DNA of 64,000 bases from Frankiaceae bacterium (lineage in GTDB: Bacteria > Actinomycetota > Actinomycetes > BP-191): assembly GCA_035556555.1 (NCBI GenBank), contig DATMES010000046.1, positions 1-64,000 of the forward strand. Reading direction: 5' to 3'. Below the pieces are notes generated by a model that saw only the letters and a program-made list of their open reading frames with translations, ran no database searches and was not told the DNA's origin. Both the position numbers and the translations under genes were made by a program. Shown one piece after another: positions 25,540-32,867 of the stretch. Numbering within the stretch: the first letter of the stretch is position 1; every line of letters begins with the position of its first letter.

Positions 25540-26263
25540 TCTCCGGCCCGCGCTCGAACGGGTTGAAGTCGCCGCCCTCGGTGCCGCCGTACGGGCCCTG
25601 CGCCTCCTGCTGCGCCCGCGCCTCGGCGTGGGCGTGCGCGGCCTGCTCGGCGGCCTCGCGCGGGAGCCGCAGCGGCAGCGCGTCGCGGGGCGCCATGGCC
25701 TCGTTGCCGCGGACGACGACGATGCCGCGGAACACGTCCTCGAGCGCCTTCGCCTGCGCCGGGTCGGTCGCGGCGGGACCGGTGATGAGCCCGCGGACGA
25801 ACCAGCGCGGACCGTCCACGCCGAGGAAGCGCGCGGGCGTCGTCTGACCCGGCTGGCCGGCGGGGATGCGCGCGCGCAGCTCGCGGCCGAACGGCCCGTC
25901 GGACTCGTCGGCCTGCCCGCCCTGCTCGTTCTGCAGCGACTGGCGGATCTCCGTACGGACGTCGTCCCAGATGCCCTCGCGGCGCGGCGCGGCGAACGCG
26001 TTGACCTGCAGCTGGCTGTTGCCGTTGACGGCGACGGCGCTGACCACGTGGCCCTCGGGGCTGACGTCCACGCGGATCTCGGTGCCCTCGGGGACCGGCA
26101 CCTTGATGCCGCCGAGGTCGAGCCGCGGCAGCTCGTCGGGGACGTCGGCGACGTCGTACGGCCCGGTGGTGACGGCGACGGGCTCCGGCTCGGGAGCCTT
26201 CTCCTCCGCGACCTTCGCCTCGACCTCGGGCTCGTCCTTGCTCTTCTTGCGTCCGAACGCCAC
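25523..26263 (-). CDS. DUF3710 domain-containing protein
   Basis: 246 residues from the GTG at 26263. A charged, low-complexity N-terminus (KKSKDEPEVEAKVAEEKAPE) is followed by the DUF3710 core: GPYDVADVPDELPRLDLGG, RVDVSPEGHVVSAVAV, ELRARIPAGQ, RFLGVDGPRWFVRGLITG. The C-terminal 30 residues are Gln/Gly rich. Conserved beside dut in actinobacteria, function unknown. It lies 17 bases after the dut stop and is very likely co-transcribed with it. Confidence 0.88.
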   Translation of the reverse strand: MAFGRKKSKDEPEVEAKVAEEKAPEPEPVAVTTGPYDVADVPDELPRLDLGGIKVPVPEGTEIRVDVSPEGHVVSAVAVNGNSQLQVNAFAAPRREGIWDDVRTEIRQSLQNEQGGQADESDGPFGRELRARIPAGQPGQTTPARFLGVDGPRWFVRGLITGPAATDPAQAKALEDVFRGIVVVRGNEAMAPRDALPLRLPREAAEQAAHAHAEARAQQEAQGPYGGTEGGDFNPFERGPEITETR

Positions 26264-26280
26264 GCCTCTGCGCTCCCCTT

Positions 26281-26736
26281 CTATCGCCCCGTCGACCCGT
26301 GGCCGCCTGCGCCCCGGGCCGTCGCCGGTAGTTCGTCCACCTCGCGGAACGCGACCCGCTCCACCCGCTGCACCACGAGCTGAGCGATCCGGTCCCCTCG
26401 CCGCAACGCTACCGGCTCCACGGCGTCGGAGTTCAGGAGGATGACTTTGATCTCCCCGCGGTAGCCCGCGTCGACCGTTCCCGGGGCGTTGACGATCGTG
26501 ATGCCGTGCCTCGCGGCGAGGCCGCTGCGCGGGTGGACGAACGCGGCGTACCCCTCGGGGAGGGCGATCGCGACGCCGGTGCCGACGAGCACGCGCTCCC
26601 CCGGCGCGATCTTGACGTCGGCCGTCAGGTAGAGGTCCGCGCCCGCGTCGCCGGGGTGCGCGTACTCCGGGACCGGTAGGCCGGGGTCGAGCCGGACGAG
26701 GGCCACGTCGAGGGGCTGGTTTGCCTGATCGCTCAC
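26281..26736 (-). CDS. dut: Deoxyuridine 5'-triphosphate nucleotidohydrolase (dUTPase)
   Basis: 151-residue trimeric-type dUTPase that converts dUTP to dUMP and keeps uracil out of DNA. All five motifs are visible: [36 protein letters not shown] (catalytic Asp), [10 protein letters not shown] and the C-terminal [10 protein letters not shown] arm. The GTG at 26736 is taken as start; the longer frame to 26847 is antisense to the SDR. It heads a two-gene unit with DUF3710. Confidence 0.96.
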   Translation of the reverse strand: MSDQANQPLDVALVRLDPGLPVPEYAHPGDAGADLYLTADVKIAPGERVLVGTGVAIALPEGYAAFVHPRSGLAARHGITIVNAPGTVDAGYRGEIKVILLNSDAVEPVALRRGDRIAQLVVQRVERVAFREVDELPATARGAGGHGSTGR

Positions 26737-26755
26737 GGGCGCAGACCTTAGTCCC

Positions 26756-27610
26756 ATGAGGAGTGTTGTGGTGACTGGCGCGAACAGTGGCATCGGCTTG
26801 GCGACCGCCGTGGAGCTCGCGGCGCACGGGTACGACGTGATCGGCACCGTACGCAGCGAGGAGAAGGCCGCGATCCTGCAGGCCGCCGCCGCGGAGAAGG
26901 GCGCCGCGCTGCGGTACGTGATCTGCGACGTCGCGGACGCGGAGTCGACCGGGCAGGCGTTCGCCGAGGTCGCGGCGATGACGGCGCAGAACGGCCTCTA
27001 CGCGGTGATCAACAACGCCGGCTACGGCTTCGCCGGACCCATCGAGGAGGTCCCCGACGACGCCGCGCGGGAGATCTTCGAGACGAACGTCCTCGGCCCC
27101 ATGCGCATCTGCCGGCTCGTCCTCCCCGGCATGCGCGAGCGCGGCGAGGGGCGCATCGTCAACGTCTCGTCCATCGCCGGGCGCGTGACGACGCCGATGA
27201 CCGGCTGGTACTCCGCGTCGAAGCACGCCCTGGAAGCGCTCTCCGACGCGCTGCGCCAGGAGGTCGCGCAGTTCGGCGTCAAGGTGATCCTCGTCGAGCC
27301 CGGCGGCTTCGGGACGGGCATCTGGAACGGCGCCCGCGAGCGGCTGCCTGAGGAGGTCGAGGCGTCGCCGTACGCCGCGGCGTACGACCGCGCGCACGGC
27401 CTCTCGACGGCGGCCGAGCGGCTGCCCGACCCGATCTGGGTGGCACGCACGATCCGCCTCGCGCTGGCGGTGCCGTACCCGCTGGCCCGGTACCTCGTCG
27501 GCTTCGACGCGGTGGCCGGCACGGTGCTCGACACGCTGGTACCGACGGCGGTGGCCGACTACGTCAAGGCCGCGACGGCGGGCCTGCGCAAGGTCCCCTT
27601 CCTCGGCTGA
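26756..27610 (+). CDS. Short-chain dehydrogenase/reductase
   Basis: 284-residue classical [19 protein letters not shown] is the cofactor loop, [13 protein letters not shown] follows, the catalytic Ser is in [10 protein letters not shown] and the Tyr/Lys pair in [23 protein letters not shown] is the conserved substrate-loop start. The long C-terminus ([23 protein letters not shown]) resembles retinol/steroid-type SDRs. It diverges from dut with only 19 bases between starts, so their promoters must overlap or lie inside the genes. Substrate unknown. Confidence 0.88.
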   Translation: MRSVVVTGANSGIGLATAVELAAHGYDVIGTVRSEEKAAILQAAAAEKGAALRYVICDVADAESTGQAFAEVAAMTAQNGLYAVINNAGYGFAGPIEEVPDDAAREIFETNVLGPMRICRLVLPGMRERGEGRIVNVSSIAGRVTTPMTGWYSASKHALEALSDALRQEVAQFGVKVILVEPGGFGTGIWNGARERLPEEVEASPYAAAYDRAHGLSTAAERLPDPIWVARTIRLALAVPYPLARYLVGFDAVAGTVLDTLVPTAVADYVKAATAGLRKVPFLG

Positions 27611-27630
27611 CCCGGAGGCCCCCCGGGGGA

Positions 27631-27708
27631 CCGGAGGTTACTGGTGGGTAGCGACGTCGTCGTTCACCAGTTCGTGCTCGGTCGATGTCGCTACTCACCA
27701 GTAACCGG
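27631..27708. repeat. Palindromic repeat family 1, copy 2
   Basis: Arms GGTTACTGGTGGGTAGCGAC (27636 on) and its inverse ending at 27706 flank the asymmetric middle TTCACCAGTTCGTGCTCGG. One G/A change breaks the perfect arm pairing. It occupies the gap between two converging genes (SDR and M1 peptidase), the position of a bidirectional terminator. Confidence 0.85.
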
Positions 27709-27726
27709 GAGCGGTCGGCCCGGGGA

Positions 27727-29148
27727 TCACGGCAGCGCCTCGACTTCCCGCAGGATCTCCACCACGCGAGGGGCTGGGGCGAACGCCTCCCGTACGTCCT
27801 CCGGCGTCGCGACGCGGTGCGCGTTCTCGTTGACGTAGCAGCGCATGAGCGCGTCGAACGTCGCGGCCCCCGTCTCCGCCCGCGCGGTCAGCAGCGCGCC
27901 GGCGCCCTTGGCGTAGACGACGCGGCCGTAGTCGTCGTCGTTGCGGTCCCAGTGGGTCATCGGCGCGCCGACGCGGCCGTCGCTGTCGAGCAGGCCGACG
28001 AAGCGGTCGTAGCTCTCCTCGTTGAGCAGCCCCTCGGCGTACGACGCGAACGACTCGTCGAGCCACGGCGACGTGCCCTGGTCGTCGCCGACGAGACCGT
28101 AGAACCACTCGTGCGCGATCTCGTGCGGCACGACGACGTCGTAGCGCCGCGACCCCGCCCAGATGAACCCTGGGTACTCGACGCCGGAGCCGAGGATCGG
28201 CTCGAGCGCGACGATGGTGAGCGAGGGGTACGGGAACGGCCCGAACAGCGCCGTGAACCGGTCCATCGACGCCCGCGTCAGCTCCGCGATCGGGTCCAGG
28301 ACCCGCGCGCTCTGCTCCCCCGGCGCGAGCTCGTCGGACACCGCGATGCGCACGGGTACGCCGCCCGCGTTGACGTCGCGCGTCGTGAAGCGGCCGACGG
28401 TGACGGCGACGTCGCGCGCGGTCTCGTTGACGAACCTCCACCGCCGCTTGCCCGCCCCGGTGACGGTCGGCGAGTCCTCGAACGACACCCCGAGCACCGT
28501 GTCGCCGAACGGTGCGTCGACCGTGACGTCGTAGTCGGCGGCCTCGTTGGCGGCGGTCTCGCCGAGGATGCCGACGGCGGGGTACGTGTGCCAGCCCGCG
28601 CCGCGCACCCACGCCAGCATCGGGTGCGCGCTCGCCCACCACGCCGTGTACAGCGTGTGCCCCCAGCGGCCCACGTCGGCGCGCGGCAGCGTCATCGTGA
28701 ACTCCAGCTCGGCGCGCACGGCGACGCCCGCCGGCGACTCCGACGGCAGCCGCAGGCGCAGCAGCGTCCCTTGCGTCCCCTCCGCGCCGCCCGCGCTCTC
28801 GAACGACATCGGCAGGCTCGCGCCCGTGACCTCGATGCGGCCGCCGTTGCGGGCCGGCGCGGGGCCGTTGAGCCAGAGCCTGAACACCAGCTCGGTCACC
28901 GGCCTGTCAGGAGTGAACACGACCTTCTCTGTGCCTGTGACGCGCGCGTACCCCTCGTCCACGTCGAACGTCACGCTGATCTTGGGGCGCTTCGGGTCGG
29001 GGGCGGCGTACGTCGTCCGGCAGGCAGGCACCGACACCGACGCGGCGGGCGTGACAGGCGACCGCGACCGCTCCGACCGCCGTACGCCGACGGTGCAGCC
29101 CGGCACGAGCGCCAGCGCCAGCGCGGCGGCGAGAAAGCGCGAGCGCAT
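27727..29148 (-). CDS. M1-family metallopeptidase, lipoprotein
   Basis: 473 residues. MRSRFLAAALALALVPGC is a lipoprotein signal (lipobox Cys 18). A beta-sandwich with TELVFRLWLNGPAP leads into the thermolysin-like domain with HEIAHEWFYG (zinc and catalytic Glu) and, 18 residues on, ESFASYAEG supplying the third ligand. The usual GxMEN exopeptidase motif is not seen (GVEYPGFIW takes its place), as in the gluzincin variants often found in actinobacterial envelopes. Start chosen at the lipobox. Three bases separate it from the DUF885 gene upstream, so the two form a peptidase operon. Confidence 0.87.
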   Translation of the reverse strand: MRSRFLAAALALALVPGCTVGVRRSERSRSPVTPAASVSVPACRTTYAAPDPKRPKISVTFDVDEGYARVTGTEKVVFTPDRPVTELVFRLWLNGPAPARNGGRIEVTGASLPMSFESAGGAEGTQGTLLRLRLPSESPAGVAVRAELEFTMTLPRADVGRWGHTLYTAWWASAHPMLAWVRGAGWHTYPAVGILGETAANEAADYDVTVDAPFGDTVLGVSFEDSPTVTGAGKRRWRFVNETARDVAVTVGRFTTRDVNAGGVPVRIAVSDELAPGEQSARVLDPIAELTRASMDRFTALFGPFPYPSLTIVALEPILGSGVEYPGFIWAGSRRYDVVVPHEIAHEWFYGLVGDDQGTSPWLDESFASYAEGLLNEESYDRFVGLLDSDGRVGAPMTHWDRNDDDYGRVVYAKGAGALLTARAETGAATFDALMRCYVNENAHRVATPEDVREAFAPAPRVVEILREVEALP

Positions 29149-29150
29149 GG

Positions 29151-30767
29151 TCAGGAGCCGAGCACGGCACGCTCGGCGAGGTTCAGCGGCAGCCGCCCGG
29201 ACCCGCCGATCGCGTCGTGGAACTCCCGCAGCGTCCCCCTGCCGTCGGCCAGCCACTCGTCGCGCAGCCGCGCGATCTCCAGCGCGCCGGTGAGGTACGA
29301 CGCCGCCTGCGTCGGCCACGCGCAGTACCGCGCCACCTCGGCCCGCGCGGTCTCGACGGACAGCGAGGCCTTGGTCGACATGAAGTCGATCGCCTCCTCG
29401 ACGGTCATCTCGCCGAGGTGCAGCGACGTGTCGACGACCATCCGCGCCGCGCGGAACAGCCGCGCGTCGACCTGGCAGAGCTCGTGTCGCGGGTCGGTGA
29501 AGAACCCCTGCTCGCGCATCAGCTCCTCGCTGTAGAGCCCCCAGCCCTCGACGAAGTACGCCGTCCCCGCGACCTTGCGCAGCACCCGCGGCTGCGCGAG
29601 CGACCACGTCAGGTGCCAGTGGTGGCCGGGGTACGTCTCGTGCACCGCGATCGTCGGCATCGACGAGAACGAGTTGGTCGCCAGCCGCTGGGCGACCTGC
29701 TCCTCCGTAGCCCCGTCAGGCGGGTACGGCACGAAGAAGTGGCCGGTACGAGCGCCGCGGAACGCCTGCGGGTTGACGTACGACGCCACCGCCTGCGACG
29801 CCCGCGAGAACGCCGGCGACGGCACGACCCGGCACTCCTCGCCCTCGGGCGGCGTGACGAGCTGCAGCTCGCGGCAGAACGCGCGCGCCTTCTCCGTCCA
29901 CTCCTCGTACGTCGCCCGCATCTCCTCGGGCGTCGCCGGGTGGTCGTCGTTGAGCTCGTCCAGCAGTGCGCGCCAGTCGTCGTGGCCGGCGATCTCCTTG
30001 GCGCGCCGGGCCATGTCGGCGGCCAGCTCGTCGTACGCCGCCTGCCCCCGCGCGCGCAGCTCGCGCGCGCCGTAGCCGAGCCCCTCACGCTCCATGAGCA
30101 GCGCGGAGTACAGCTCCTCCCCGATCGCGAACTCGCCCGTGCACCGGTCGCGGAAGTCGAGCAGCCACTCCCAGAACGCCTGGAACGCGTCCCCCGCGAC
30201 CTCCCCCGCCTCCTGCACCTCGAGCCGCAGGCCGCTGTCGACGACGGACGCCGCGACGAGGTCGTACGCGTACGCCTTGGCGCCCTGCACCTGCGCCATC
30301 GCGCGCGTGACGAGGATCTCCGGCGCGAGGGCCGGGTCGAGGTTGGCGCGCGCGGCGTCGAGCATCGCCGGGACCGCACGGAGGCGGGCGATCGCGGCGC
30401 GGGCGCGTTCCTCCTCGGGCCTGTCGGTGTGCAGGAACAGCAGGAACGTCCCGTGCAGCACAGGGGTCGTGTACGTGTCGGGGTTGCGCTTCCAGACGGC
30501 CCAGTCGCGCTCGAGCTGCGCGCCGCGCAGCACCGAGATCGCGAGGTCGCGGTCGATGCGCTCGTCGGGCTGCAGCCCCTCGTCGTCCAAGGCGCGGAAC
30601 CGCGCCAGCCACGCGTCCTCGTCGGCGGCCCGGCGCGCGAACCCCTCCGCCGTGACGTCGGGCAGCCTGTCGTCGTGGCCCTCGACGCCGAGGACGGTCG
30701 CCGTGACCGGCGACGCCTCCCACAGCCACTCGAGGTACGCGTCCACCAGCAGGTCGAGCTCGCTCAT
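29151..30767 (-). CDS. DUF885 family protein (probable metallopeptidase-like)
   Basis: 538 residues, full length for DUF885. The family's conserved HETYPGHHWHLTWS segment is present (about residue 377) together with YFVEGWGLYSEELM shortly after, a spacing reminiscent of a zinc site. There is no signal peptide (start MSELDLLVDAYLEWLWEASP). The downstream M1 peptidase three bases away hints at a shared role in peptide breakdown. The enzymatic activity of this family is not firmly established, so only the family is asserted. Confidence 0.88.
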   Translation of the reverse strand: MSELDLLVDAYLEWLWEASPVTATVLGVEGHDDRLPDVTAEGFARRAADEDAWLARFRALDDEGLQPDERIDRDLAISVLRGAQLERDWAVWKRNPDTYTTPVLHGTFLLFLHTDRPEEERARAAIARLRAVPAMLDAARANLDPALAPEILVTRAMAQVQGAKAYAYDLVAASVVDSGLRLEVQEAGEVAGDAFQAFWEWLLDFRDRCTGEFAIGEELYSALLMEREGLGYGARELRARGQAAYDELAADMARRAKEIAGHDDWRALLDELNDDHPATPEEMRATYEEWTEKARAFCRELQLVTPPEGEECRVVPSPAFSRASQAVASYVNPQAFRGARTGHFFVPYPPDGATEEQVAQRLATNSFSSMPTIAVHETYPGHHWHLTWSLAQPRVLRKVAGTAYFVEGWGLYSEELMREQGFFTDPRHELCQVDARLFRAARMVVDTSLHLGEMTVEEAIDFMSTKASLSVETARAEVARYCAWPTQAASYLTGALEIARLRDEWLADGRGTLREFHDAIGGSGRLPLNLAERAVLGS

Positions 30768-30790
30768 CGCCCGACCCTATGCTGCGATCC

Positions 30791-31240
30791 ATGAGCGACG
30801 TGGCTGGGCTGTTCGACGACCTGTGCCTGCGGTGGGTGCGCGAGGCCGACGTCGTGTTCCAGCAGAACGGCGCCGTCGCCCCGACGCTCGTCGTCCTCCC
30901 TCGCGACGCGGCGGCCGACGAGGTCGCGATCCGCGTGGACGGCCTGCGCGGCAACCTCGTCCAGCGCGCCGCCGCGATCGTCGACGAGCTACGGCCCGCG
31001 GTGACGCCGCACCAGCCGGCCGGGCTGGTGTTCCTGACCGACGCGCGGCTCGGCACCGAGGCGTCCACACCGGGCGCCGACGGCGTCGCCGTCTACGTCA
31101 CCCTCGGCGTCCCCGAGCTCAGACGCGCGATCGGGCTCAAGGTCGTACCCGGGGAGCCGCCCGCCCTGACCCGCGCCGAGGGCGACCCGCCGGTCGAGCA
31201 CTTCTCCTGGCTCGACGCCCTGCTGAGGCCGGCGCCGTGA
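30791..31240 (+). CDS. Hypothetical protein
   Basis: 149 residues from the ATG at 30791 (MSDVAGLFDDLCLRWVREAD); an in-frame ATG four codons upstream is possible. The protein is soluble and alpha/beta in character, with APTLVVLPRDAAADEVAIRV and YVTLGVPELRRAIGLKVVPG. No family was recognised. It is coupled to the next small gene by a GTGA overlap and diverges from the DUF885 gene with a 23-base gap. Confidence 0.65.
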   Translation: MSDVAGLFDDLCLRWVREADVVFQQNGAVAPTLVVLPRDAAADEVAIRVDGLRGNLVQRAAAIVDELRPAVTPHQPAGLVFLTDARLGTEASTPGADGVAVYVTLGVPELRRAIGLKVVPGEPPALTRAEGDPPVEHFSWLDALLRPAP

Positions 31241-31422
31241 GCCTGTTCCGGCCGTACGACGCGAAGCCCGGCGAGACCGGCAGGGAGCACGTCCGCAGGG
31301 TCACCCGGTGGTACGGCCCGTACTACTCCGTGCGCGGGCTCGCCGAGTACGTGTTCCGCCTGGAGGACCGCGTCACCGCGCTCGAACGCCGCGTCGCGGA
31401 GCTGGAGGCGCGCGAGCGCTAG
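31237..31422 (+). CDS. Small hypothetical protein with C-terminal coiled coil
   Basis: 61 residues. GTG start overlaps the previous stop (GTGA). The first half (SLFRPYDAKPGETGREHVRR, then WYGPYYSVRGLAEYVF) is polar and aromatic; the last 20 residues (RLEDRVTALERRVAELEA) form a heptad-like coiled coil, suggesting oligomerisation. It presumably works with the 149-residue protein it is coupled to. Family unknown. Confidence 0.6.
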   Translation: MSLFRPYDAKPGETGREHVRRVTRWYGPYYSVRGLAEYVFRLEDRVTALERRVAELEARER

Positions 31423-31432
31423 GAGCGACGGC

Positions 31433-31490
31433 TCGCGAACTTGGGATGCCGTCGCGCACAGGTGGAGTTCCTGGACATCCCAAGCTCGAG
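31433..31490. terminator. Palindrome between converging genes
   Basis: ACTTGGGATG (31439-31448) pairs with CATCCCAAG (31476-31484), extended by CTCG/CGAG flanks, around a 27-base middle. It lies between a plus-strand gene ending at 31422 and the minus-strand MarR gene ending at 31531, the place for a bidirectional terminator. There is no strong T tract. A possible single-copy relative of the other palindromic repeats. Confidence 0.5.
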
Positions 31491-31530
31491 CCGACCACCG
31501 GTGACTCGTTCGAGTCTCGCCGGAACGCTC

Positions 31531-31998
31531 CTAACGGCGCGCGGTCGCGTCGATCGCCGCCAGCACCTTCTCCGCCACGTCGGCGACGACGTCGAGCTGC
31601 GTCGGCGTGACGTGGTCGAGGAAGAGGCGCCGGACGGTGGCGACGTGGCCGGGCGCCGCCGCCGCGATCTCCGCGCGGCCGTGCCCGGTCACCGCGACGT
31701 ACGCGCCGCGGCGGTCGGAGCCGCACCGCTCCTTCGCCACCAGGCCGCGTTCGACCATGCGGCCGACGTGGTGCGACAGTCGGCTCTTCTCCCAGCCGAG
31801 GACCCGGCCGAGCTCGAACTGCCGCAGCCGCCCCTCCGGCTGGTCGGTCAGCGCGACCAGCACGACGTAGTCGGCGTACGACAGCCCGGACTCCGCGGCG
31901 AGCTGCCTGGCCAGCTCGGACTCGAGCCGCATCTGCAGGAACTGCATCGCCCGCCACGCCCGCTCCTCGCGGGCGTCCAGCCACCTCGTTCCCGTCAT
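31531..31998 (-). CDS. MarR-family transcriptional regulator
   Basis: 155 residues with the winged helix-turn-helix in the middle: LSYADYVVLVALTDQPEGRL, then FELGRVLGWEKSRLSHHVGRMVERGLV (recognition helix) and the wing SDRRGAYVAVT. The N- and C-terminal helices form the dimer interface. It diverges from an SDR gene, and the 77-base gap holds two matching palindromes (GTTGATGCGTCAAC and GTGGATGTATCAAC). It most likely represses both genes and responds to a small hydrophobic or phenolic ligand. Confidence 0.9.
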   Translation of the reverse strand: MTGTRWLDAREERAWRAMQFLQMRLESELARQLAAESGLSYADYVVLVALTDQPEGRLRQFELGRVLGWEKSRLSHHVGRMVERGLVAKERCGSDRRGAYVAVTGHGRAEIAAAAPGHVATVRRLFLDHVTPTQLDVVADVAEKVLAAIDATARR

Positions 31999-32019
31999 GA
32001 CACCAGCGTAGGCGGAATA

Positions 32020-32054
32020 GTTGATGCGTCAACCAAGTTGGTGGATGTATCAAC
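32020..32054. promoter_or_regulatory. Two probable MarR operator boxes
   Basis: Box 1 GTTGATGCGTCAAC (32020-32033) is a near-perfect palindrome. Box 2 GTGGATGTATCAAC (32041-32054) follows with 21 bases centre to centre, two helical turns. They lie between the divergent MarR and SDR starts. Composition is far lower in GC than the surroundings. The assignment to the adjacent MarR regulator is inferred from position and form. Confidence 0.65.
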
Positions 32055-32075
32055 CACAAGCGAGAGGAGCGGACG

Positions 32076-32813
32076 ATGGCCAGGTTCGACGGGAAGGTCG
32101 CACTCGTCACCGGCGGAGCGAGCGGCATCGGCAAGGCGACGGCGAGACGCCTCGCGTCCGAAGGCGCCGCGGTGCTGATCGGCGACCTCCAGGACGACGC
32201 GGGCGCCGCGGTCGTCGCCGAGATCGAGAAGGACGGCGGCAGGGCGGCGTACGTGCACCTGGACGTCACCGACGAGCAGGGCTGGGCCGGTGCCGTGGCG
32301 ACGGCGGTCGAGACGTTCGGCGGCCTGGACGTCCTCGTCAACAACGCGGGCATCGGCGACACCGAGCCGATCGAGGTCACCACCGTCGACACCTGGGACA
32401 AGGTCGTCGCGGTCACGCAGACGAGCGTGTTCCTCGGCATGAAGGCGGCCGCGGAGGCGCTGAAGCGCAGCGGCCGCGGGTCGGTCGTCAACATCAGCTC
32501 GATGTACGGCATCGTCGGCTCCGGAGTGAGCCCCGCCTACCACGCCGCGAAGGGCGCGGTGCGGCTGCTCACCAAGACCACGGCGCTCGGCTGGGCGAAG
32601 GCCGGCGTGCGCGTCAACTCCGTGCACCCAGGGTTCGTCGACACGCCGATCCTCGGCGACACCGACCGCGACGTGCTCATCGGGACGACCCCGATGGGGC
32701 GCCTCGGCAGGCCCGAGGAGATCGCGGCCACGATCGCGTTCCTCGCGAGCGACGAGGCGAGCTTCGTCACCGGCGCCGAGTTCGTCGTCGACGGCGGCTA
32801 CACGGCCGGCTGA
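32076..32813 (+). CDS. SDR family oxidoreductase, MarR-linked
   Basis: 245-residue classical SDR of the glucose-dehydrogenase/hydroxysteroid-dehydrogenase type. TGGASGIGKATARRLA binds the cofactor, GDLQDDAG after strand 2 favours NAD(H), NNAGIGDTEPIE follows, and the catalytic residues lie in NISSMYGIVG and AYHAAKGAVRLL. VHPGFVDTPIL and the C-terminal GAEFVVDGGYTAG are typical. A GAGAGGAG ribosome binding site precedes the ATG. The neighbouring repressor suggests induction by its substrate or a related compound. Confidence 0.9.
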   Translation: MARFDGKVALVTGGASGIGKATARRLASEGAAVLIGDLQDDAGAAVVAEIEKDGGRAAYVHLDVTDEQGWAGAVATAVETFGGLDVLVNNAGIGDTEPIEVTTVDTWDKVVAVTQTSVFLGMKAAAEALKRSGRGSVVNISSMYGIVGSGVSPAYHAAKGAVRLLTKTTALGWAKAGVRVNSVHPGFVDTPILGDTDRDVLIGTTPMGRLGRPEEIAATIAFLASDEASFVTGAEFVVDGGYTAG

Positions 32814-32867
32814 CCCGGCACGCGAACGGCGCGGCGTCCCGTCACCGGGGCGCCGCGCCGGCGCGCG

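Noticed and set aside
31433-31530. Possible sRNA or riboswitch in the gap before marR
   Set aside because: Only a simple palindrome between converging genes is seen; no conserved aptamer pattern or promoter was recognised.
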